Part shown: piece after piece, positions 42,402 through 50,896 of the stretch | Position numbering within the stretch: position 1 is the first letter of the stretch | How the letters are laid out: each line of letters opens with the position of its first letter | NCBI GenBank assembly: GCA_049323895.1 | Contig: JBMOKT010000021.1 | Location: 186,001 to 250,000 of the forward strand | Direction: 5' to 3' | Length of the DNA stretch: 64,000 nucleotides | From: JBMOKT01 sp049323895 | GTDB lineage: Bacteria > Bacillota > Peptococcia > Peptococcales > BICA1-8 | The notes under the pieces: generated by a model | What the model was told of the DNA's origin: nothing | Databases searched by the model: none | Seen by the model: the letters and a program-made list of their open reading frames with translations, nothing else | Made by a program: the position numbers and the translations under genes

Positions 42402-43640
42402 TTACTGCGAAATCTCACCTGCCTGGGTCGATGGTTTATCTTCCTGCGGCTTAATCTCTACCTTTAATTTTATTGGCTCAACCTGCAAGACCTGAACATC
42501 ACTTGGTGCGTCAGCATGTATCTCTAGTTCATGGGTACCAATCTCCAAGCCTGCCACATCTACAAAAGCCTGAATATCTTTTTCCGTCAGCTTGCTTACT
42601 ACTTCATTTTTTCCTTCAACCATTATCTTTGCCTTGTCGGCGGCTAATACAATCCTTTGGGTGCTCTTACCGTTATGCACCTTAATTTGTATATCAAAAC
42701 TCTTTTTAACTGAACCTTCTTCCACCTGAACCATTACTTTTACTTTTGTACCATATAATAAAGTAACTCCTGATGGTACGCTTAAATCAATTTCCTGAAT
42801 AATATTTTCCTTGGCGCCTGCCAGGGAAATAGGCAGAGTCTGCACCCTATCAATGGTGTCAAGTTTATTGAAAGGTCCAAGTATTTTTACAGTCTCAGGT
42901 TCAACCAAAATTCTTGCAATTTGGAAGCCATCAGCAGGTTTGCCCTCAAAGACAGGTTTAACAGGCACAGTCTTGTTTGGGGTATCCTGGATGATAGGAA
43001 TGAAAACCTCTACCGTATTTGGGATGATTTTCAATGTATCTGATCCATACCAATTACCCCATCTATCCTGAACCTTAATGGGTAAATTCAATACCAAATT
43101 AGACTGAGCAGAGTTAAGGTTTACATCAGCCCGGGCTTCTGTTAAACTTTCCAAAATCTTACCAGGTCCTCTGATAACTACCTGAGAGGGTTTGACGGAA
43201 GCCTTAAAGCTTGAATAACCATGGGCGGTCTGCCCTAGTAAAGCCACCTTAACCGGCACCTGTTTTTCAGAAATCTTATCAATATTTACTACAACCTCTT
43301 TCGGATAGATTTCCTTTATTTCAATACCCAAAGGATTGGATATCTTTACTGGAACACTCTGTTCACCCATTTTAACTTGCGACAAGTCCAAAACAGCCTG
43401 GAAATCTTTAAGCCCAAGCCCACTGACTACTTTTTGGTCGCCGCTGATTTTGATATTTACTGAAGGGGCTTTAGAAGTAAGGGTTAAATCATCCCTTAAA
43501 TTTTCATGGGAAACTGTCAGATTAAGGTTCTTTTCAACAGGAGGGTTTTGATCGGCAGAAACATAAAACCACAACAAAACAGCAAGAAGTATGGCAATTA
43601 TTTTATAAATCAAGTTATCCTTAAATGGTTCACCCATCAT
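42402..43640 (-). CDS. cdaR: CdaR/YbbR-domain regulator of the c-di-AMP cyclase
   Basis: About 412 residues from the ATG at 43640 (MMGEPFKDNLIYKIIAILLA), GGAGG five bases upstream, overlapping the cdaA stop by one base. One membrane helix (YKIIAILLAVLLWFYVSAD) and an outer part with four YbbR repeats, for example NLTVSHENLRDDLTLTSKAP, VPVKVALLGQTAHGYSSFKA, VPVKPVFEGKPADGFQIARI and FDIQIKVHNGKSTQRIVLAA. It binds CdaA in the membrane and tunes c-di-AMP production in relation to GlmM. Confidence 0.94.
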   Translation of the reverse strand: MMGEPFKDNLIYKIIAILLAVLLWFYVSADQNPPVEKNLNLTVSHENLRDDLTLTSKAPSVNIKISGDQKVVSGLGLKDFQAVLDLSQVKMGEQSVPVKISNPLGIEIKEIYPKEVVVNIDKISEKQVPVKVALLGQTAHGYSSFKASVKPSQVVIRGPGKILESLTEARADVNLNSAQSNLVLNLPIKVQDRWGNWYGSDTLKIIPNTVEVFIPIIQDTPNKTVPVKPVFEGKPADGFQIARILVEPETVKILGPFNKLDTIDRVQTLPISLAGAKENIIQEIDLSVPSGVTLLYGTKVKVMVQVEEGSVKKSFDIQIKVHNGKSTQRIVLAADKAKIMVEGKNEVVSKLTEKDIQAFVDVAGLEIGTHELEIHADAPSDVQVLQVEPIKLKVEIKPQEDKPSTQAGEISQ

Positions 43641-44449
43641 TATGACCTCCAGTTCCAATTAAAGAAATGGGTTGCAGCTTTTTGTTGTGGTGCAATTTTA
43701 CTAAGAAGCAATTCTTTTAAAGTTACTTCATCCAAATACCTAGTTAACTTACCTTCTTCTGCTACAGAGATAACACCCGTCTCTTCGGAAACCATAACCA
43801 CTACCGAATCGGAAACCTCAGTTATGCCCAAAGCAGCCCGATGTCTGGTACCAAGTTCTTTACTTAAATTGGGGTTTTCAGAAAGGGGCAAAAAACAACC
43901 GGCGGCAGCCATGCGGTTTGCCCTAAGGATTACAGCACCATCATGCAGTGGGGTTTTAGGAACAAAAGTATTTAATATTAGTTCACTTGTCACCAATCCG
44001 TCAACTTTAATTCCCGTTTCTACGAAGTCAGCCAGACCGGTTTGCCTTTCTATAACCAGTAGTGCTCCTATCTTCTTTTTAGCCATTATCTTAACAGCCC
44101 TTACCAATTCGCTGACTAATTTTTCTACATCTTCCTGGGCCAAATATTCTGAACGGGTAAAAAGTTTCCCTCTTCCCAATTGCTCCAGCGCCCTTCTCAA
44201 CTCCGGCTGAAACACAATAGGAATAGCAATAAAAAAAACGGTTTGGGCCTTTTCTAATAGCCAGTTAATTGACTTTAGCCCAAAAATCTCACTAGCTACC
44301 GTTGCAATAAGTATAACAAAAAGACCGTTTATTAACTGTACCGCCCGAGTACCTTTTACAATCAGCATCAGCCTATAAATAACAAAGGCTACAATGGCAA
44401 CATCAATTAAATTTATGGGATTTAAGATTTTTAAGAATTGTCCTAACAA
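43640..44449 (-). CDS. cdaA: Diadenylate cyclase CdaA
   Basis: Makes cyclic di-AMP from two ATP. 269 residues: three N-terminal helices (LIDVAIVAFVIYRLMLIV, LINGLFVILIATVASEIFG, and the next around 60-80), then the DAC domain with catalytic LHDGAVILRANRMAAAGCFL, LGTRHRAALGITEVSDSVVV and VVMVSEETGVISVAEEGKL. First gene of cdaA-cdaR; good ribosome site before the ATG. Confidence 0.97.
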   Translation of the reverse strand: MLGQFLKILNPINLIDVAIVAFVIYRLMLIVKGTRAVQLINGLFVILIATVASEIFGLKSINWLLEKAQTVFFIAIPIVFQPELRRALEQLGRGKLFTRSEYLAQEDVEKLVSELVRAVKIMAKKKIGALLVIERQTGLADFVETGIKVDGLVTSELILNTFVPKTPLHDGAVILRANRMAAAGCFLPLSENPNLSKELGTRHRAALGITEVSDSVVVMVSEETGVISVAEEGKLTRYLDEVTLKELLLSKIAPQQKAATHFFNWNWRS

Positions 44450-44749
44450 GGCGGCACCTCCTTTAATTAACTATTTAAATACATTTTCGATAATTTCAAA
44501 AAAAACCCTGTTTTATAAATTCCCATTTTTAAATATTTTTGTATTTTACTTAAGACTTCTCCCGATAATACTATTATACATTTTTTTATTGACAGTTAAC
44601 GTTTTTCTCCTTAAGTTATTATAGCAAGGAATATTTTCTATCTTTTTTTTATATCAGTCTATGCTATAATAAGTTGAAGAATTAGTATAGACTATCTTTA
44701 TAAATTTAACTTTATCGCAGTCTATTATTGAGCTAAGGGGGTAGGAACA
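44450..44749. other. Divergent intergenic region (cdaA / DUF881)
   Basis: 300 A/T-rich bases that must hold the promoters of cdaA (minus) and the DUF881-sbp genes (plus). The best plus-strand site is TGCTATAAT at 44662-44670. No gene recognised. Confidence 0.7.
44662..44670 (+). promoter_or_regulatory. Extended -10 promoter element for the DUF881 operon
   Basis: TGCTATAAT fits the TGnTATAAT extended -10; no good -35 at 17 bases. About 75 bases before the gene. Confidence 0.5.
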
Positions 44750-45466
44750 GTGAGAAAATGGGTCTTGCCAATTACTATAGTCTGTATTATATCCGGTTTG
44801 TTGCTATCACTGCAATTTAGAGTTCAGGCTTCGCTGGTTTCTAACCCTGTAGGACAGAAAAATCAAGCTTTAGTGGGACTTATCAACAACCTGGAAGCAG
44901 AAATAATCAGATATCAAACAGAATTAGGTGACCTGCGCTCGGAATTGGAAAATATCGAAAACAATACAGCTTCTGGTCAGTCAGATATTAAAGCCCTCCA
45001 ACAAAAAGTACAAAGGGCAAAGCTTAAAGCCGGTCTGTTGCCGGTTAAAGGCAGGGGTATTAAAGTTATCCTTGATGATAATAAGGCAGGACTTAACGCA
45101 TCACCTAACGATGATCCAAATAGGTATATAATTCACTATGAGAATATACTTAATATTATTGCCGAATTAAAGCTTGGTAAAGCAGAAGCAATTAGTATTA
45201 ATGGTCAAAGGCTGGTTACATCGTCGGAAATAAGATGTGTCGGAAACGTCATCTTGGTTAATACTACCAGGCTTGCTCCACCCTTTGAGATTTCGGCTAT
45301 AGGCAACCCGGAAATTCTCGAGGAGGTCCTTTTATCAGGGGAATATGATTTGCTTAAAAGTGCCGGATTCCCTGTCAGCTATACTATTTATCAAAAGGAG
45401 AATCCCTTGGAAATACCCGCCTATTCAGGAACCTATCAAATCAATTATACCAAGTTAAATAAGTAG
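44750..45466 (+). CDS. DUF881-family membrane-anchored protein (first copy)
   Basis: 238 residues. Starts with GTG (MRKWVLPITIVCIISGLLLS) with AGGGGGTAGG upstream. One N-terminal helix, then a coiled coil (LINNLEAEIIRYQTELGDLR, SELENIENNTASGQSDIKAL) and the DUF881 core VKGRGIKVILDDN, NILNIIAELKLGKAEAISIN, QRLVTSSEIRCVGNVILVNT, TRLAPPFEISAIGNPEILEE. The outer domain is conserved in Firmicutes and Actinobacteria near cell-division genes, but its role is not established. Nine bases before sbp. Confidence 0.9.
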   Translation: MRKWVLPITIVCIISGLLLSLQFRVQASLVSNPVGQKNQALVGLINNLEAEIIRYQTELGDLRSELENIENNTASGQSDIKALQQKVQRAKLKAGLLPVKGRGIKVILDDNKAGLNASPNDDPNRYIIHYENILNIIAELKLGKAEAISINGQRLVTSSEIRCVGNVILVNTTRLAPPFEISAIGNPEILEEVLLSGEYDLLKSAGFPVSYTIYQKENPLEIPAYSGTYQINYTKLNK

Positions 45467-45474
45467 GTGATATT

Positions 45475-45837
45475 ATGTGGCTCCCTCTTTTAGGTTTATT
45501 TTTTGGTGCTATCATTGGTTCTGCAGTATCCTTTCAAATACCTTTGGTTTTTGCCAAATATATGTCTGTCGCCGTTTTGGCCTCATTAGATTCCGTCTTT
45601 GGTGGGGTTAAAGGGGTTTTGGAAGAAACATTTGACGGCACTGTACTTCTAACAGGTTTCTTTACAAATACGCTTTTAGCTGCCTTGTTAGCATATCTAG
45701 GCGACCGCTTGGGAGTTGACCTTTATATGGCGGCAGTTTTTGCCTTCGGTGTCAGGTTATTTCAAAACCTGGCAATTATCCGCCATCACCTGCTTTGCAG
45801 AAGCCTGAAAAACTACCGGGGGTGCCCCAGAAAATAA
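45475..45837 (+). CDS. sbp: Small basic membrane protein, DUF1290 (Sbp-like)
   Basis: 120 residues with three or four hydrophobic segments: WLPLLGLFFGAIIGSAVSFQ, the very conserved VAVLASLDSVFGGVKGVLEE, TNTLLAALLAYLGDRLGVDL and AAVFAFGVRLFQNLAIIRHH. B. subtilis Sbp lies next to ftsA/ftsZ with DUF881 genes; function unknown. Follows the first DUF881 gene directly and is closed by a perfect palindrome at 45831-45853. Confidence 0.93.
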   Translation: MWLPLLGLFFGAIIGSAVSFQIPLVFAKYMSVAVLASLDSVFGGVKGVLEETFDGTVLLTGFFTNTLLAALLAYLGDRLGVDLYMAAVFAFGVRLFQNLAIIRHHLLCRSLKNYRGCPRK

Positions 45838-45853
45838 CCTATTAGGTTATTTT
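45831..45853 (+). terminator. Palindrome at the end of sbp
   Basis: AAAATAACCT - ATT - AGGTTATTTT, perfect 10-base arms overlapping the stop codon. The T run is part of the arm; terminator strength is uncertain. Confidence 0.6.
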
Positions 45854-45854
45854 C

Positions 45855-45965
45855 GTCCTTTTGGGTGAAGATTGCTAGTCTGATGTTTGTGTCAGACGCT
45901 CAAGCTAAACCTATAAGTATGTCAGACCCAATACACTAACCCAATAGTACCGTCAGACGCAATAA
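45855..45965. repeat. TAGTCTGA-family intergenic repeats
   Basis: TTGGGTGAAGATTGCTAGTC, TGTGTCAGACGCTCAAGC and GTCAGACCCAATACACTAAC between sbp and the second DUF881 gene. Confidence 0.75.
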
Positions 45966-45999
45966 ATTAGCTTCTTGGTCATAGAAAGTCGGTGATATC

Positions 46000-46692
46000 A
46001 TGCAAAAAAGCCATTGGCAAATACCTATTACTATAGTATTAGTTTTCCTGGGGATTTTATTGTCCGCCCAGTTTCAAACTCAAACCCGGGTTTTGTCTGA
46101 TCTTTCCATGCAAAAATCCGAGGATTTAATTGCCATGGTTAGAAACCTAAGTGATAAAAGGCTGCAACTGGAGAATGAATTAGCAGAAACAGAAAATAAA
46201 CTCTTTTCTATTAGAAGTTCTACTTCTGACGAAATAAATATTATAAACAACCTAAAAAGTGAACTAAATAAGCTGGAACTCATCAACGGAACAAAGGAAA
46301 TAAAAGGCCCAGGCCTGAGGGTAATAATAAATCAAGATTCACCTATACTGTATATTGATATTGTCAGTATAATTAACGAACTATGGGCTGCGGGTGCAGA
46401 AGCCGTTTCAGTAAATGATATTAGAATTGAAGCTAATACAGCTATATTCTATACTGAAACCCAAAATGCAATGTTTATTACCTTGAATAACCGCCCCCTC
46501 TTTTTCCCAATAATTATTAATGCTATCGGCAATACCAACACGTTGGAAAAAGGACTTACTTTACCGGGTGGTATAATGGACAACCTAGCTCTTTTCAGAG
46601 CTTACCCGGTCTTAGAACATGCAGAAGAAATAATCATTCCTGCAATAGAAGAAGAAACATTATTTCAAGAACTACAAGCAGTTAAAAAATAG
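46000..46692 (+). CDS. DUF881-family membrane-anchored protein (second copy)
   Basis: 230 residues, MQKSHWQIPITIVLVFLGIL helix, coiled coil (SDKRLQLENELAETENKLFS, EINIINNLKSELNKLELING), then KEIKGPGLRVIINQDSPILY, VSIINELWAAGAEAVSVNDI and PIIINAIGNTNTLEKGL. Paralogue of the first copy with moderate similarity. Ribosome site GGTGAT close to the start. Ends in a terminator at 46692-46727. Confidence 0.9.
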   Translation: MQKSHWQIPITIVLVFLGILLSAQFQTQTRVLSDLSMQKSEDLIAMVRNLSDKRLQLENELAETENKLFSIRSSTSDEINIINNLKSELNKLELINGTKEIKGPGLRVIINQDSPILYIDIVSIINELWAAGAEAVSVNDIRIEANTAIFYTETQNAMFITLNNRPLFFPIIINAIGNTNTLEKGLTLPGGIMDNLALFRAYPVLEHAEEIIIPAIEEETLFQELQAVKK

Positions 46693-46727
46693 GGCAGTTC
46701 ATAAATATGAACCGCCCTATTTTTATA
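46692..46727 (+). terminator. Terminator of the second DUF881 gene
   Basis: GGGCAGTTCAT - AAAT - ATGAACCGCCC (one mismatch) followed by TATTTTTATAC. Confidence 0.85.
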
Positions 46728-46794
46728 CTTATTAAAAGAGTATGACTTTTACAAGGTAAAAAGTATAAGTGCAACATCGGCTTCCGGAGTCGCC
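46724..46794 (+). repeat. Interspersed 100-bp element, copy D (3' truncated)
   Basis: TATACTTATTAAAAGAGTAT, ACTTTTACAAGGTAAAAAGT, ATAAGTGCAACATCGGCTTC, CGGAGTCGCC, then it stops at the end of the unknown gene. It matches copy A best. Confidence 0.85.
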
Positions 46795-48596
46795 TAAATT
46801 AATACACCCATTTGCCTTGCCAAATTCTGTTTTGTGACCAAGGGAACCAGCAAACTTAACATAGGGTTCTTTTTAACTCTGCACAGATACTTTAATTTAT
46901 TCCAGTTATTTACGCTATCACTATTATAGGAGCCAATTTCAATATAGCCTGCATCTACTACTTCTAAGTGTTTTAAAATAGCGTCTATCTTAGACCGATA
47001 AGTCAAAATTAATAAATCTCTGCCGCTAAATATTGCTTGTATATCTATATGTTGGTTCTTAATTTGAAAAATCTTGGTATCCCCCAGGAAAAAAGTTTCA
47101 TTGTAATTTTCAGCAAATACCTTATACCACTTCTCAACCTCTTCTTCAGGTATATATAAAACACCTCTATTGTCAATAGTATCACTCAGCAAAGCCTCTT
47201 GTGAACCAATAACCCGGTATATTTCTCTGACAGTACAGCAATTGCGGTTTACAAATTCTAAGCGGATATCCTTGAAACCCTTAGTTTCCATCATCAATTT
47301 ATAGCTTATCTCCGCAATATTTTTTAGTTTTGAATTGAAAATAATCAATTCTTTATTGGTAATAATAAATTCTCCATAAACATCTTGGCATATATCTATA
47401 CCGTCTTTTACCTGATTCCGAAGTTTAAACCACTTATAACACAGTCCACCGTCAAACTCCCCTGTAAGGTGTATTTCCGGCCAGTTCTCAAAATGTTTAC
47501 GAAAGAGGCTAGGATTATTTATTTTATAAATATCTGCGTACACCTTAAAATTCAAGGGGTTTAGGGGGTCTTCTTTGCCAATAGGTACGAAATCCTTTAT
47601 TTCAACATTGTCAATTAGCCATGTATTCCCCGCTTTAGAGAGTTTAAAAATAAAATCAATTTTTCGTAAATCTTCATTTTCGTCGCTGGCAACAACACGG
47701 ATAAGGTAGAAAAGAGATTCCCCCTCCGACCATGAGGAGAGGTGAATACTTTTTATGAAATTGTATTTTTCCAGGGGATTAGACCAATTCTCTATGAAAT
47801 CTTCTCTAGTACCAAATATGTTTTGCAATTCCACACCCGAAAGGTCATAAATTAAACCCGCGTCCATATTTTTCAGACCAAGTAAATATGCATTAACTAT
47901 AGTTTTTGGGGGGAAATTCTCTTTGCTTAATTTTCTAGTTAAATTTGAATTATCTACGAAACTTGATTCTTTTTGGGGCTCAACAAACCAACAATATTGA
48001 GAAAAACCACCGGCATATTTGGTATTGTATTTTTTGTTTTGCCCAAGAGCATCAGAAAGCAGCTTTCGGCCTTCATCAATAGTCAGGCATACAAAATTTT
48101 GTTTTTTTAAGCTATTTAAAATATCATTCTTATTCCTGCTTTTATATTGGAAATATTCCTTAACCCCTAAATGGTTGAAAGCCAAAGAAAAATAGTGAGC
48201 CTGAAAACTGCCTGCACTCTCAGTTACAAAGACTAAAACACAGTTCCCCTCTAACCGGGTTGGTGTAGCAAATGTCCCGACTATTTCTGACTGATTTTCC
48301 CTTTTCCCTCCCGGAGTCTCTATATAGACCCCCATACTTTCAAATTTTTTCAATGTCCTTTCAGCAATTTTTTGTATTTCACCCGTCATTTCCTCGGAAA
48401 GCAGGCTAAAAAAAGGTATCAATTTTCTATTGTTAGACTTGGCCAGATTTAATACCAGTTTTAGCTGGACCTGGGGAGGTAAATTTTCAATTATATTAAG
48501 GCAAGTACCCCCTGCCCCCTCCATTTCAGCTAGAACAGTCAATTCTTTAGCTATTTCACTGTAAATATTTTTATTCGCAAAATCTCTTATTTGCAC
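46794..48596 (-). CDS. Unknown 600-residue cytosolic protein
   Basis: I do not recognise this family. GTG start with AGGAAG upstream (MQIRDFANKNIYSEIAKELT). No signal peptide or membrane helix. Residues 1-95 look like short helical (HEAT-like) repeats (NLPPQVQLKLVLNLAKSNNR, FFSLLSEEMTGEIQKIAERT). A mixed region follows (NCVLVFVTESAGSFQAHYFS, FVCLTIDEGRKLLSDAL). Residues about 230-345 could be an NTF2-like cone (IVNAYLLGLKNMDAGLIYDL, FIFKLSKAGNTWLIDNVEIK). The last 250 residues hold two weakly similar halves (GEFIITNKELIIFNSKLKNI, IQAIFSGRDLLILTYRSKID), possibly a duplicated metal- or nucleotide-free beta domain. Isolated, on the opposite strand to both neighbours. Composition is like the host genes. 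Confidence 0.6.
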   Translation of the reverse strand: MQIRDFANKNIYSEIAKELTVLAEMEGAGGTCLNIIENLPPQVQLKLVLNLAKSNNRKLIPFFSLLSEEMTGEIQKIAERTLKKFESMGVYIETPGGKRENQSEIVGTFATPTRLEGNCVLVFVTESAGSFQAHYFSLAFNHLGVKEYFQYKSRNKNDILNSLKKQNFVCLTIDEGRKLLSDALGQNKKYNTKYAGGFSQYCWFVEPQKESSFVDNSNLTRKLSKENFPPKTIVNAYLLGLKNMDAGLIYDLSGVELQNIFGTREDFIENWSNPLEKYNFIKSIHLSSWSEGESLFYLIRVVASDENEDLRKIDFIFKLSKAGNTWLIDNVEIKDFVPIGKEDPLNPLNFKVYADIYKINNPSLFRKHFENWPEIHLTGEFDGGLCYKWFKLRNQVKDGIDICQDVYGEFIITNKELIIFNSKLKNIAEISYKLMMETKGFKDIRLEFVNRNCCTVREIYRVIGSQEALLSDTIDNRGVLYIPEEEVEKWYKVFAENYNETFFLGDTKIFQIKNQHIDIQAIFSGRDLLILTYRSKIDAILKHLEVVDAGYIEIGSYNSDSVNNWNKLKYLCRVKKNPMLSLLVPLVTKQNLARQMGVLI

Positions 48597-48931
48597 AGAA
48601 TTAACTTCCTTTCTAAGGATAATGTTTTTCTATATATATAGCGTTTCTCCCTGGAAAGGTGTTTTTCCTTTAGTTTTTTTCCGTAATTTTCCACCACGAT
48701 TCGCCAAACAACTACACTTTAGTCCAATATATGGTATTTGTTGTATTACATCTTCCTATATTTAGTGATAGTTAATATATAAATAAAGTATGCAGGGAAA
48801 GTACTTTATGCTATTAAAAGACGGAGTATCAGAAAAGAGATATTTTTTTATACAGCAGGAGAAACGTAAAATAATTAGAATTTAGTATTAAACCTTTTCT
48901 GTTTTCCATAATCAAAAAAGGAGGAATAGGT
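48597..48931. other. Intergenic 335 bases, A/T-rich
   Basis: Divergent spacer between the unknown gene and the PAS gene. Contains pyrimidine-rich tracts and an A/T-rich stretch near 48770-48800; no structured element or gene recognised. Confidence 0.6.
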
Positions 48932-49390
48932 TTGAAAAAATTCAATCTTCATTTTGAGCCTGCTTTTCCCCGGGCTGAAGAAGAAATCCTAGAGATATTT
49001 AAAGACGCAACAGATAAATCATGGGTAAAAAAAGGACTGCTGCAGGCAATCCTCGATAATCTCCCCTTTAATATTATGGTCCTCAATGATACATCTACCA
49101 TAACCTATGTTAACTCTCACTTTTGCCAGTTAATAGGTTATACCAGAGAGGAATTAATTGACCTTACCCTTAGTGAATTTGCCCAGCTTTTAGTATCTGA
49201 ATCTGAGTATGACTTTACCCGTTACCCCAGGATTTTAGCCGGAGAAACCATTGTAAATTACAGCTATACCTTTAGGCACAAGAAAAATTATAATTTAAAA
49301 GTAAAATACAATTCTTATCCTTTACGCATCAACCCTAATGAGAAACCCATTGGCTGCCTTTGTATAATTGAACCTATTGAAAACTGCTAA
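48932..49390 (+). CDS. Stand-alone PAS-domain protein
   Basis: 152 residues, TTG start at 48932 with GGAGG seven bases upstream (MKKFNLHFEPAFPRAEEEIL). One PAS fold from about residue 40: NIMVLNDTSTITYVNSHFCQ, LIGYTREELIDLTLSEFAQL, YSYTFRHKKNYNLKVKYNSY, PIGCLCIIEPIENC. No kinase, GGDEF or HTH partner domain, so it probably signals by binding another protein. The coding end overlaps a 15-base-arm inverted repeat (49369-49415). Confidence 0.85.
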   Translation: MKKFNLHFEPAFPRAEEEILEIFKDATDKSWVKKGLLQAILDNLPFNIMVLNDTSTITYVNSHFCQLIGYTREELIDLTLSEFAQLLVSESEYDFTRYPRILAGETIVNYSYTFRHKKNYNLKVKYNSYPLRINPNEKPIGCLCIIEPIENC

Positions 49391-49415
49391 GGAAGACAGC
49401 TTTCAATAGGTTCAA
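49369..49415 (+). terminator. Long inverted repeat at the end of the PAS gene
   Basis: TTGAACCTATTGAAA (49369-49383) and TTTCAATAGGTTCAA (49401-49415) are perfect 15-base arms; inner CTG/CAG extends it. No T run. Confidence 0.7.
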
Positions 49416-49454
49416 CTAAATTTATCTAAGTAGATTTTCCTTATAATCTAATTC

Positions 49455-49664
49455 TTAACAGCCGGAGCAGGAACCGCAACTGCCGCTGGTGCAGGCGGAA
49501 CCGGCATTGCCTCCCGAAACCCCACCTAGATTCACCCTGTTGAACTTTTGTTGTATTTCTTTTGTTCCACAGGCTGGACAGGATACTTTTCCTTTATCCT
49601 TAATACTGGTCTGAACGGTAAAACTTTTTGCACATTCCTTACATTTAAAATCATAGGTCGGCAT
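49455..49664 (-). CDS. FmdB-type zinc-ribbon protein
   Basis: 69 residues. MPTYDFKCKECAKSFTVQTS and VSCPACGTKEIQQKFNRVNL give the two CxxC knuckles of the FmdB/CxxC_CxxC_SSSS regulatory-protein family. The tail is Gly/Ser/Cys rich (GGVSGGNAGSACTSGSCGSC). Regulatory role in formamidase expression is known only for the namesake; here it is unassigned. Ribosome site GGGGG upstream. Confidence 0.9.
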   Translation of the reverse strand: MPTYDFKCKECAKSFTVQTSIKDKGKVSCPACGTKEIQQKFNRVNLGGVSGGNAGSACTSGSCGSCSGC

Positions 49665-49810
49665 ACCAACACCCCCTTTTATTTAATTGTCCTTATTATT
49701 TAATATTAACATTTTTATTGGCAATTGAGTACCTTCGAAATATGCAGGAAAAAACCCATGCACCATAGAATTAAATTAGAGAATGCCACTAAGTTAAAGG
49801 TGGGTATTAA

Positions 49811-50896
49811 ATGCTCAAAATAAACCAGGTAATATACTTAGAACCCCAATCCCCTATCTATAATGAACATTACGAGGGCACCATAATAGAAATCGCCGAA
49901 ACCACTTTTACCATTACCATGCCATATGACAAGGGTAAGCTGGTTCTATTGGGTGTGGGTACCATGTTAAGGATAAACATCCCTGGTGCAAAAGACTGGT
50001 TTGTCTCCGAGGTAATTGGCAGGACCTTTACCCCTAAACCCTCTCTTATAATAACCATACCTTTAACCTTAATGGAAAAACGGGTCTCAAAAAAGACTAA
50101 GGTTATTGCCATAACAAGTGGCAAAGGCGGCGTTGGCAAAACCAGTTTTACTATCAATTTTGGGATAACCTTGAGCCAAATGGGTTATAGAACTTTTATT
50201 ATTGATGCAGATTTGGGAACGGCTAATGTTGATGTCCTTCTCGATTTACATCCTAAATATAATTTGAATCATATTCTAAGCAGAGAAAAGGATATACTAG
50301 ATATAATGATAGAAGGACCGGGAGGCGTACAGCTTATACCCGGAGGTTCCGGTCTGCAAAATTTAGCTGACCTTGATGAATGGCATTTTAACCGGTTAAT
50401 AAACAGTTTTCAAACCTTAGAGAAATATGCCGATATCATTCTGGTGGATACAGGGGCAGGACTATCAAAAAATGTAATAAATTTTGTGCTTGCCAGTGAC
50501 GAAATAATTGTTGTAACTACTCCGGAGCCCCATGCCATTACCGATGCATATGCTATTATAAAGGTAATGGATGACAGGGATCCTTCTTTACGCCCTAAAC
50601 TAGTTCTTAACAGGGTGGAAAGCCCCGAGGAGGCCAGACAAATATCCGATAAGATGATTAGAGTAACAGAACGCTTCTTGTCCATCAGACTAGAAAGTCT
50701 AGGCTATATTCTAGAAGATACCAATGTACTACGGGCTATTAAAAAATTAAAGCCCTTTGTGCTAAGTGAGCCCTCTACACCCGCTGCCCAGTGTGTTAGA
50801 AATATCGCCCAGAAACTGCTTAGCCCCGACCTGCAGCAGGACTATGAAGTACGCAAAAACTTTTTCCATAAGTTTAAGGAGTTGTTTAATCGATGA
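49811..50896 (+). CDS. PilZN/YcgR-N-like domain fused to a MinD/FlhG-type ATPase
   Basis: 361 residues. Residues 1-90 resemble the N-terminal beta barrel of flagellar-brake proteins (MLKINQVIYLEPQSPIYNEH, YEGTIIEIAETTFTITMPYD, GTMLRINIPG). From about 95 a complete MinD/ParA ATPase follows: deviant Walker A VIAITSGKGGVGKTSFTINF, FIIDADLGTANVDVLLDLHP, ADIILVDTGAGLSKNVINFV, EIIVVTTPEPHAITDAYAII. Closest in layout to FlhG/FleN (flagellar number control), yet no flagellar gene is in the window. Its stop codon overlaps the nrdJ start (ATGA), so the two are translated together. Confidence 0.85.
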   Translation: MLKINQVIYLEPQSPIYNEHYEGTIIEIAETTFTITMPYDKGKLVLLGVGTMLRINIPGAKDWFVSEVIGRTFTPKPSLIITIPLTLMEKRVSKKTKVIAITSGKGGVGKTSFTINFGITLSQMGYRTFIIDADLGTANVDVLLDLHPKYNLNHILSREKDILDIMIEGPGGVQLIPGGSGLQNLADLDEWHFNRLINSFQTLEKYADIILVDTGAGLSKNVINFVLASDEIIVVTTPEPHAITDAYAIIKVMDDRDPSLRPKLVLNRVESPEEARQISDKMIRVTERFLSIRLESLGYILEDTNVLRAIKKLKPFVLSEPSTPAAQCVRNIAQKLLSPDLQQDYEVRKNFFHKFKELFNR

